A DNA stretch of 5,703 nucleotides from a candidate division CSSED10-310 bacterium (lineage in GTDB: Bacteria; CSSED10-310; JAFGDC01): positions 1 to 5,703 of the forward strand of contig JAFGDC010000513.1 of assembly GCA_016932295.1 (NCBI GenBank), in the 5' to 3' direction. Positions 1-5,382 of this stretch are shown piece by piece. The notes below the pieces were generated by a model. It had not been told where the DNA came from and made no database searches. It saw only the letters and a program-made list of their open reading frames with translations. How positions within the stretch are numbered: position 1 is the first letter of the stretch; each line of letters starts with the position of its first letter. The translations under genes and the position numbers were made by a program.

Positions 1-1179
1 ATGGATCCTCTCGCCTTGAGACGGCGCAATGCCTTGCGCGTTGGTGACGAGACCTCCACCGGGCAGCGGCTCGATGGCGCGGTGGCCTTGGTGGAGACCA
101 TCGATGCGGCGGCGGAACGCAGCGGCTGGGATGAGAAGCGCGGCCGCGCCGGCTCCAGTGAAAAGGCATATGGGATAGGTGCTTCCACCATTATGTACGG
201 CGTCGGACTGGGGGCTGGCGGCCGCCGCCTGGACCGCGCCGGCGCCTTCGTTCAGATCCACAACGACGGCAGCGTCTCGGTGGCGGTCGGCACCACTGAA
301 ATGGGGCAGGGCATGCGTACCGTCCTGTCCCAGATAGCTGCTGAGGCGTTGGGTGTACCCATGGAACGGGTGCGCATGCTGCCGGTTGATTCATCCAGGG
401 TCCCCGACAGCGGACCCACGGTCGCCTCCCGCGCCACCCTCATGTCCGGCAACGCCATCCTGGACGCCTGCCGGCGGGTCCGTGAACCATTGCTTGAAAT
501 CGCGGCCCACATGATGAATGAGAACGCCGAGGACCTGGTGGTGGGTGGCGGTGTTATCACCACGGTGGACGGCGCCGTCTCGGTATCGCTGGACAAGGTG
601 ATCGCGACCGCCGTGGAGCGCCGTATGCATTTGGCCGCCCAGGGTTGGTTCCGCGCCCCGTACACCTCTTTCGATGAGAACGGCATAGGTGACGCCTATT
701 ACACCTATTCATTCATGACGAACATCGTGGAAGTTGAAGTTGACCTGCTGACCGGCGATACTGTGGTGAAGAAGATCACCTCGGCAGTGGACATCGGCCA
801 GCCGATAAATCCACAGGGAGTGGAGGGGCAGATCCAGGGTGGGGTGCTGCAGGGCATGGGATATGGACTCAGTGAAGAGCATGTCCTGGATGGCTGCCAC
901 ATAGTGAATCCCGATTTTTCTTGCTATATCGTTCCCACCAGCCTGGATGCGCCGGAAATCGATCCCCTCATCGTCACCTCTGCATACGATAAAGGACCCT
1001 ACGGCGCCAAGGGGCTTGGCGAACTGCCATTGATGGGAGTGGCGCCGGCGGTGACCAACGCCATTTACCACGCCACGGGGGTGCGCGTCCGGCATGCCCC
1101 GGCCAAACCAGAGCGCGTCTACCAGGGACTGGTGGCGCTCGGCAAGGGGGTGGCCGGACTGGCGCCACAACGGAGTTGA
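1..1179 (+). CDS. Molybdenum hydroxylase large subunit (xanthine dehydrogenase family), C-terminal part; 5' end outside window
   Basis: This is the C-terminal ~392 residues of a molybdopterin-binding subunit of the xanthine dehydrogenase/aldehyde oxidase family, which hydroxylates purines, aldehydes or N-heterocycles with water as oxygen source. The family's large subunits are usually about 750 residues, so roughly half is missing. The ATG at position 1 is an internal Met: the first residues (MDPLALRRRNAL) match a segment that lies mid-protein in this family. Visible cofactor-binding motifs are GTTEMGQG (residues 97-104), PDSGPTVASR (135-144) and GQIQGGVLQGMGYG (276-289). Near the end, GAKGLGE places Glu341 where the family has its catalytic glutamate (Glu1261 in bovine enzyme), so the enzyme looks intact. 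The substrate cannot be read from the sequence; the PDSGPTVASR segment resembles bacterial purine-hydroxylase-type proteins, but this is a weak indication. The FeS and FAD partner subunits would be expected upstream. The stop at 1177-1179 lies one base before the next gene. Confidence 0.93.
   Translation: MDPLALRRRNALRVGDETSTGQRLDGAVALVETIDAAAERSGWDEKRGRAGSSEKAYGIGASTIMYGVGLGAGGRRLDRAGAFVQIHNDGSVSVAVGTTEMGQGMRTVLSQIAAEALGVPMERVRMLPVDSSRVPDSGPTVASRATLMSGNAILDACRRVREPLLEIAAHMMNENAEDLVVGGGVITTVDGAVSVSLDKVIATAVERRMHLAAQGWFRAPYTSFDENGIGDAYYTYSFMTNIVEVEVDLLTGDTVVKKITSAVDIGQPINPQGVEGQIQGGVLQGMGYGLSEEHVLDGCHIVNPDFSCYIVPTSLDAPEIDPLIVTSAYDKGPYGAKGLGELPLMGVAPAVTNAIYHATGVRVRHAPAKPERVYQGLVALGKGVAGLAPQRS
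1172..1175 (+). promoter_or_regulatory. Ribosome binding site of the kelch gene
   Basis: GGAG lies five bases before the ATG at 1181, inside the last codons of the upstream gene. It supports the ATG at 1181 over an upstream in-frame ATG at 1094. That earlier start would put 29 polar residues in front of the signal peptide and overlap the upstream gene by 86 bases. Confidence 0.7.
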
Positions 1180-1180
1180 T

Positions 1181-2674
1181 ATGAAACCTGCCGGCTGGAT
1201 CTGCCTGTTCGTGATGTTGTTATTCTGGTCCCTCTCGGCCCGGGCCGCGACCGACATGACCAGGGATTGGACCAGGAAAGTCGCCATGCCGACTGCCCGA
1301 AGCCACCTCGGCGTGACCGCGGTCGGTGGCAAGCTGGTGGCGGTCGGCGGCGAGACGGCGCCCTATATCGTCACCGGCGTTACCGAACAATACAGTCTGC
1401 TGGGTGACTCCTGGAGCGGTGGGACAGCCAAACCCCATGCCGCCGGTGATTGCGCCGTGGCCATGATGGATGACCTGGTGTACTGCGTCTCCGGTTTCGA
1501 CGGCTACGGATTGATCCAATACATGGATATCTACAATACCAACCTGGACACCTGGAGCAGTCAGCCGCTGCCGGAGGAAATCGGCGGTATCATCGGCGCC
1601 GGCCTGGTGGCGGCGGACGGCGCTCTCTACCTCCTCGGCGGCGGCGATACCTACCTGAACGGCCGGCGCAACTGCTTCCGCTGGCGTCCGGGTGAGGGTT
1701 GGACACCACTGGCCGACATGAACCTGGGCCGCTTGTGGTTCTGGGCCGGCACTTCGCCGGGCAGGATCTACGTGACCGGCGGATATTCCACCAGCAACCC
1801 GGATCGAATCATGGATTCAGTGGAAATGTACGACATGTACCTCGATCAGTGGTTTCATCTGCCCGAAATGCCGGCGCCACGGATGGCCATGACCGGCATC
1901 GTCTACGGCTCGGAACTCTATCTCTTCGGCGGTACCGAGGATGGCGCGCTGCCCGTTGGTGACGGATTCAAGCTCAATCCACTGTGGGGAGCCATGCCCC
2001 AGTGGGAGCGCATCGCCGGCCTGCCGTATCCGGCCCGCATGTATGCCGGCGGCGGCGCTGGGCTCATCGGCGGCGATGTCGCCCTGACCGTGGTGGGCGG
2101 GTACGCTGAAAGCGCGGCACGCTATGAAGCACTGAATATCGTCGACCAATGGATCCTGGGCCCCGTCCCTCCCACTCCGCAGCCCACCGAACCTCCCACC
2201 CGCACCCCGTCACCGCTGCCCAGTTCCACTCCCACCGCCACCCCCACCTACGGCGCCACCTTCACTCCCACCGAAACACCCGAACCCAGCGCCACTCCGG
2301 GCATCACTCCTTCGGCGACGGTCTATCCGATAACCGTGGACATCTTCACCAACCAGGATCGATTTCGCCCGGGCGACCAGTTCCTGCTGGCCACCGAGAT
2401 CACCAATCACGGCCGGTCGCACTTCGTGGACGAGTATATCGTCCTGGATGTCTATGGGACGTATTTCTTTTGGGAAGACTGGACCCAGGAGATTGACTGC
2501 AAGGACCGGAGCATCAAATCGGGCGGCTTTTACCAGGAGGAGATTCTGGCGTTCGAATGGCCGGCCGGAGCCGGTTCGGCCGACGGACTCGCTTTCTATA
2601 TGGTATTGACCGACTACAATACGTTCGATCTGATGTCCAACGTCGATTTCTGCATGTTCGGATACGGGGAGTGA
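1181..2674 (+). CDS. Exported kelch-repeat beta-propeller protein with Pro/Thr-rich linker and C-terminal beta domain
   Basis: A 497-residue protein of unknown specific function. It starts at ATG 1181, which has a good ribosome site and places a Sec-type signal peptide at the N-terminus: Lys2, a hydrophobic core at residues 5-18 (GWICLFVMLLFWSL) and a likely cleavage after Ala-Arg-Ala at 20-22. Residues ~25-326 contain kelch repeats, with the glycine pair (or Ser-Gly) after a hydrophobic strand at 56, 105, 153, 200, 250 and 306. A spacing of 47-56 residues fits a six-bladed propeller. Blade 4 is the most classical (VTGGYS, then EMYD and W). Residues ~328-384 are a Pro/Thr/Ser-rich linker. Residues ~385-497 are predicted beta-rich, with FRPGDQF, LDVYGTYFFW and SADGLAF and two cysteines (IDCKD, FCMFG). 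Kelch propellers usually bind proteins or glycans, and some are oxidases. I see no catalytic signature. It is probably periplasmic or surface exposed and is cotranscribed with its neighbours. Confidence 0.9.
   Translation: MKPAGWICLFVMLLFWSLSARAATDMTRDWTRKVAMPTARSHLGVTAVGGKLVAVGGETAPYIVTGVTEQYSLLGDSWSGGTAKPHAAGDCAVAMMDDLVYCVSGFDGYGLIQYMDIYNTNLDTWSSQPLPEEIGGIIGAGLVAADGALYLLGGGDTYLNGRRNCFRWRPGEGWTPLADMNLGRLWFWAGTSPGRIYVTGGYSTSNPDRIMDSVEMYDMYLDQWFHLPEMPAPRMAMTGIVYGSELYLFGGTEDGALPVGDGFKLNPLWGAMPQWERIAGLPYPARMYAGGGAGLIGGDVALTVVGGYAESAARYEALNIVDQWILGPVPPTPQPTEPPTRTPSPLPSSTPTATPTYGATFTPTETPEPSATPGITPSATVYPITVDIFTNQDRFRPGDQFLLATEITNHGRSHFVDEYIVLDVYGTYFFWEDWTQEIDCKDRSIKSGGFYQEEILAFEWPAGAGSADGLAFYMVLTDYNTFDLMSNVDFCMFGYGE
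2161..2334 (+). repeat. Low-complexity Pro/Thr-rich linker coding segment
   Basis: Runs of cc-c-ac-type codons encode alternating Pro, Thr and Ser (for example PPTPQPTEPPTRTPSP) at residues 328-384 of the kelch protein. The segment separates the propeller from the C-terminal domain and reads as a flexible extracytoplasmic spacer. DNA of this composition is prone to length change between strains. Confidence 0.85.
2667..2672 (+). promoter_or_regulatory. Ribosome binding site deciding the CTG start of the nuclease gene
   Basis: GGGGAG overlaps the last codons of the kelch gene and sits six bases before the CTG at 2679, an ideal distance. No ATG, GTG or TTG lies in the nuclease frame between the upstream in-frame stop (TGA 2631-2633) and GTG 2733. 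This makes CTG 2679 the best-supported start. The four-base gap after the kelch stop suggests translational coupling. Confidence 0.55.
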
Positions 2675-2678
2675 TATC

Positions 2679-5189
2679 CTGAAGATCGAGTTCCTGGGCG
2701 GCGCCGAGGAGGTCGGTGCCTCCTGCAGCCTGGTGGAGATAGACAACGGGCGGTTCCTGGTCGACTGCGGCGTCAGGATGAAGGGTGACGAGCGGTTGCC
2801 CGACCTGGCCCGCCTGCAGGACGGCAAGCCCCTCACCGCCATCATCGTCACCCACGCCCACCTGGATCATACTGGCGCACTGCCGGCTCTCGTCAGAGCA
2901 TTCCCCACTACACCGGTTTATATGACACCGCCGACATTCGAGCTGACCAGGATCCTGCTCATGGACTCGATCAAGATCATGCAGTCCCGGTGGCATGAGG
3001 AACGCGAGGTGCCGCTCTACGGCGAGGCGGCCGTGGCGGCCATGCTGCAGGCAGTGACCACGGTGCCCTTCGGACAGCGCCTGGCGCTGGGACCGGACTG
3101 CCGGATGGTGTTCTTTCCCGCCGGGCATATCGCCGGCGCCGCCGCCATAGGACTCCGGACCGTCGAGGGAAACGTCTTCTTTTCCGGTGATTTTTCCATT
3201 GATGAACAATTGACTGTCGGCGGTATGGCGGCGCCGCGGTTCAAACCGCATGTGCTGGTCACCGAAGCTACTTACGGCGGCCGCTTGCATGCCAGCAGGA
3301 AACTGGAAGAGCGGCGGTTGGTGGAACGGGTGGCGGAAACGGTGGCGTCGGGGGGAAAAGTGCTGATTCCCGCCTTTGCTCTCGGCCGCGCCCAGGAAAT
3401 CATTCTCATCCTGCGCCGCGCCATGGCCGCCGGAACCATCCCAGCCTTCCCGGTTCATGTGGACGGCATGGTCCGCAATATCTGCGCGACCTACTCGCGG
3501 TTCCCGCTCTACCTGGCGACGCGGCTCAGAAGAGAGATCAACAAATGGGGCGATCCCTTTTTCGGAGTATTGGACGCTATCAAACCGGTGGTCCAGCCCG
3601 ATGACCGGCGGCGCTTGGTGGAAGGCCCTCCCTGCTGCATCGTCACCTCCTCCGGCATGCTCACCGGCGGCCCCAGCTTGTTTTACGCCGCGCTGCTGGC
3701 CGGCGACAAGGCGAACCTCATCGCCATCACCGGCTACCAGGACGAGGAAGCTCCGGGCCGAAAACTCATGGCCATGGCCAGCGGCGCTGAACATAGCTTC
3801 ATTCATGAAGGTTCCGAAGTGACCGTGAACTGCGCGGTGGAGACATACGCGCTGTCCGCGCACGCCGACAGCGGCCAGATCGCCGGCCTGGCCGCCCAAC
3901 TCACGCCCCGTGAAGTGGTGCTGGTGCACGGCGATGCGCAGGCCAGGGATGAACTGGCCGCCTTGATCCGGAGTGAGTTCCGGGGCGGTCTGCACAAACC
4001 CCGCAATGGAGAGGCGTTGCTTTTCAGGCCGCGGCGGTCGAGAGTGGTATTTGGAACGGGGCCTGATGAAATGGCCGGGATCGGCGGTGAGGCGGCGCTG
4101 GATTTCGACGGTTTGAGAAAGGTGGTTGACCTGCTGCGGGGACTGGCCGGGAGGAGCATGTTCAGCGTGCAGGAAATCCTCGAGGTCTGGTACGGATTCG
4201 GCCGGTTGACTCCTGAAATCACCAAGCGTGATCACGAACTGATCGAGGCGTCCGGGCTGTTCAAACCTGACAGAAGGAAGCCTTTTCTGTACCTTCTCGC
4301 AGATCCTGAAAACGTGGAAAAGGTCAGTCAGCGCGGCAGTGGACCATGGGAACAGAACCGCATTCTCGGCGCGGTGAGGAGGAAACTTCCCAAGGAAGCG
4401 GGACTCTACAAGGCCGGCGCTCTCCTGGAGGATGGCAGTCTGGTGCTGAGCTTCTTCTTTCCCAAGGTCGCTTCGGAACTCTGCAAGCCGGTTTTGGAAG
4501 AACTGGAGAAGGAAAGCGGCTGGCGTATGACCATCAATCCGGAAACCCATCAAGGCGCCCTGAGTTCCGCGGTCAGGGAAATGGTGCCTGCGGCGTGGGG
4601 GATGGTGAAGACGCCGTCCATCCATCGGGAGAAGAAAGAGGTGCAGGTGCTGCTGCCGGCATTGCCGGATGCCGCCGCGGTTGCCGGTGTGCGGGAAGCG
4701 TTCAAGGCGCGGACCGGTTATGATTTGGTGTTCCAGGAAGCGACTGCGAAGATACCGGTGGCGGTTGACCGGTTCATGCCCGACGGCTGCATGGAAATCA
4801 ATGCGACCTTCGCGGCCATCGACCGGGCGTTCATGGATCAGGCGCACAAACCCTACAAGAAGAGCAGGAAGACCGTCGGCGGCGAGAGTTATATCGAATT
4901 GGCCTTCATTTCAAAGGCGGTGGGCGAACGGTATCTCGGTCTGATGGAAGAGGTGTCCGGGCGTGTCTGCTGGCAGCTCCGGGTGGCGGAAAAGACCAAC
5001 CAGGCGGCGGTGCTGGAACTGGCCAGGGAGCTGCTCCAGCCTTTGGGGGTGATTAAGAAGGGGCCATCCTATCGACCGGGAGTCATGCAGGTTGCGGTGA
5101 ACATGGGCGGTCCCGTGCCGGCGGCCGCGCTGCAGGAGGTGCGGCGGGAATTCCAGGAAGCTTCCGGTCTCGAACTGGTGTTTGAGTAA
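2679..5189 (+). CDS. Metallo-beta-lactamase/beta-CASP RNA nuclease (CPSF/Ysh1-like) with duplicated C-terminal extension
   Basis: Predicted zinc-dependent RNA-processing endo/exonuclease of 836 residues, in the cytoplasm. I start it at CTG 2679 because KIEFLGGAEEVGASCSLVEI is the expected first strands of this fold and a ribosome site precedes it; the first canonical codon (GTG 2733) cuts them off. Metal-site motifs are complete: Asp29 (FLVDCG), HAHLDH at 59-64, His150 (PAGHIAGA) and Asp171 (SGDFS). Beta-CASP motifs are Glu196 (TEATYG), PAFALGRAQE at 231-240, TSSGMLTGG from 323, His395 (SAHADSGQ) and His417 (LVHGD). A His at motif C is typical of RNA-acting members. The catalytic module ends near residue 455, where ordinary bacterial relatives end. 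The rest is extra: a possible winged helix (~475-536), then a region repeated with a 150-residue period (588-686 and 738-836). The nuclease class is secure; the substrate is unknown. Confidence 0.92.
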   Translation: MKIEFLGGAEEVGASCSLVEIDNGRFLVDCGVRMKGDERLPDLARLQDGKPLTAIIVTHAHLDHTGALPALVRAFPTTPVYMTPPTFELTRILLMDSIKIMQSRWHEEREVPLYGEAAVAAMLQAVTTVPFGQRLALGPDCRMVFFPAGHIAGAAAIGLRTVEGNVFFSGDFSIDEQLTVGGMAAPRFKPHVLVTEATYGGRLHASRKLEERRLVERVAETVASGGKVLIPAFALGRAQEIILILRRAMAAGTIPAFPVHVDGMVRNICATYSRFPLYLATRLRREINKWGDPFFGVLDAIKPVVQPDDRRRLVEGPPCCIVTSSGMLTGGPSLFYAALLAGDKANLIAITGYQDEEAPGRKLMAMASGAEHSFIHEGSEVTVNCAVETYALSAHADSGQIAGLAAQLTPREVVLVHGDAQARDELAALIRSEFRGGLHKPRNGEALLFRPRRSRVVFGTGPDEMAGIGGEAALDFDGLRKVVDLLRGLAGRSMFSVQEILEVWYGFGRLTPEITKRDHELIEASGLFKPDRRKPFLYLLADPENVEKVSQRGSGPWEQNRILGAVRRKLPKEAGLYKAGALLEDGSLVLSFFFPKVASELCKPVLEELEKESGWRMTINPETHQGALSSAVREMVPAAWGMVKTPSIHREKKEVQVLLPALPDAAAVAGVREAFKARTGYDLVFQEATAKIPVAVDRFMPDGCMEINATFAAIDRAFMDQAHKPYKKSRKTVGGESYIELAFISKAVGERYLGLMEEVSGRVCWQLRVAEKTNQAAVLELARELLQPLGVIKKGPSYRPGVMQVAVNMGGPVPAAALQEVRREFQEASGLELVFE
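2707..2724 (+). repeat. Perfect 6-bp hairpin with Shine-Dalgarno-like arm near the start of the nuclease gene
   Basis: AGGAGG (2707-2712) and CCTCCT (2719-2724) are perfect complements around a six-base loop. The left arm is a consensus Shine-Dalgarno sequence, here encoding Glu-Glu-Val. It begins 28 bases after the proposed CTG start and lies 20 bases before GTG 2733, too far to serve that codon. It could slow early elongation or hide a decoy ribosome site. It may equally be a by-product of the conserved EEVG codons. Confidence 0.4.
4101..4286 (+). other. Possible winged-helix segment inside the nuclease
   Basis: Residues ~475-536 of the nuclease read as helices (LRKVVDLLRGL; VQEILEVWYG; EITKRDHELIEASG) followed by a likely beta hairpin around FKPDRRKPFLYLL. 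This helix-helix-helix-wing order resembles a winged helix that could bind nucleic acid. The call rests on residue pattern only, with no recognised family motif. Confidence 0.35.
4440..4736 (+). repeat. First copy of the 150-residue-period duplication in the nuclease C-terminus
   Basis: Residues 588-686 contain two beta-alpha-beta half-units: one beginning LVLSFFFP and containing SGWRMTI, and one beginning VQVLLP and containing TGYDLVF, joined through KTPS. The stretch aligns without gaps to residues 738-836. The similarity probably extends upstream, because ILGAVRRKLPKEAGLYK (about 561-578) resembles TFAAIDRAFMDQAHKPYKK in the second copy. Confidence 0.7.
4890..5186 (+). repeat. Second copy of the 150-residue-period duplication in the nuclease C-terminus
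   Basis: Residues 738-836 align to 588-686 in one ungapped register. Shared positions include Trp765/615, Gln775/625, Arg-Glu 783-784/633-634, Lys-x-Pro-Ser 794-797/644-647, Ala-Ala-Ala 815-817/665-667, Val-Arg 821-822/671-672, Phe825/675, Gly830/680 and Leu-Val-Phe 833-835/683-685. By hand I count about 26 identities over 99 positions. The copy runs to the last residue of the protein. Confidence 0.7.
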
Positions 5190-5284
5190 CGGCGTTTGCG
5201 GGCACTCAAGATCGGCCGGTCGGTTTTTGGCTGGTTATTCAGGTATGATTTTAGTTTAGTTCCCGTCCTGAAATCCTAACCCAC

Positions 5285-5290
5285 TATAAT
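5285..5290 (+). promoter_or_regulatory. Possible -10 box of the transposase promoter
   Basis: A perfect TATAAT lies in the AT-rich spacer about 95 bases before the likely transposase start. No good -35 box is present at 15-19 bases upstream (only CCCGTC-like or TTCCCG sequence), so this may be a chance match in AT-rich DNA. If real, it would give a leader carrying the inverted repeats below. Confidence 0.25.
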
Positions 5291-5316
5291 TATTAAAAAA
5301 ACGCGCATATTATCTC

Positions 5317-5352
5317 GACAATTTACCGCAACCGTGCGATATTGAAATTGTC
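5317..5352 (+). repeat. 8-bp perfect inverted repeat upstream of the transposase
   Basis: GACAATTT (5317-5324) and AAATTGTC (5345-5352) are exact reverse complements separated by 20 bases. No T-run follows, so it is not an intrinsic terminator. Its loop contains CAACCGT (5329-5335), complementary to ACGGTTG (5372-5378) just before the transposase start. It could be a leader RNA structure, a transposase-binding site or a subterminal element; the sequence does not decide between these. Confidence 0.45.
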
Positions 5353-5382
5353 TTAAAACCCTTGATCGGCAACGGTTGAGGG

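Larger units (their letters stand above)
5190..5382. other. Non-coding spacer between the nuclease and the transposase
   Basis: No credible gene on either strand. Composition changes from GC-rich to AT-rich from about 5235 to 5360 (for example TATAATTATTAAAAAAA at 5285-5301). The left end of the insertion sequence should lie in here, but without its right end the terminal repeat cannot be placed. No convincing terminator follows the nuclease gene. The stretch holds a possible -10 box and the inverted repeats described separately. Confidence 0.7.

Noticed and set aside
1..3. ATG at position 1 as a true gene start
   Set aside because: The residues that follow correspond to the middle of xanthine dehydrogenase-family large subunits, and half of the domain set is missing, so the gene begins upstream.
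1094..1180. Upstream ATG at 1094 as the kelch gene start
   Set aside because: It overlaps the hydroxylase gene by 86 bases and buries the signal peptide behind 29 polar residues; ATG 1181 has a good ribosome site.
2149..2496. His/Pro/Arg-rich + strand frame across the linker region
   Set aside because: It is a shadow of the Pro/Thr-rich repeat codons in another frame and has no start signal.
2514..4847. A 777-codon open frame on the minus strand across the nuclease gene
   Set aside because: It lies wholly antisense to a gene with complete catalytic motifs. Its product has no recognisable domain and an unusual His/Arg/Gln/Pro-rich composition, as expected from the complement of GC-rich codons.
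5210..5228. Intrinsic terminator after the nuclease gene (GATCGGCCGGTC followed by GGTTTTT)
   Set aside because: The near-palindrome has no room for a loop. Opening a four-base loop leaves only four pairs, including a G-T, which is too weak.
5238..5272. TTCAGG/CCTGAA inverted repeat as an insertion-sequence end or operator
   Set aside because: Only six bases per arm with a 23-base loop; this length is readily expected by chance.
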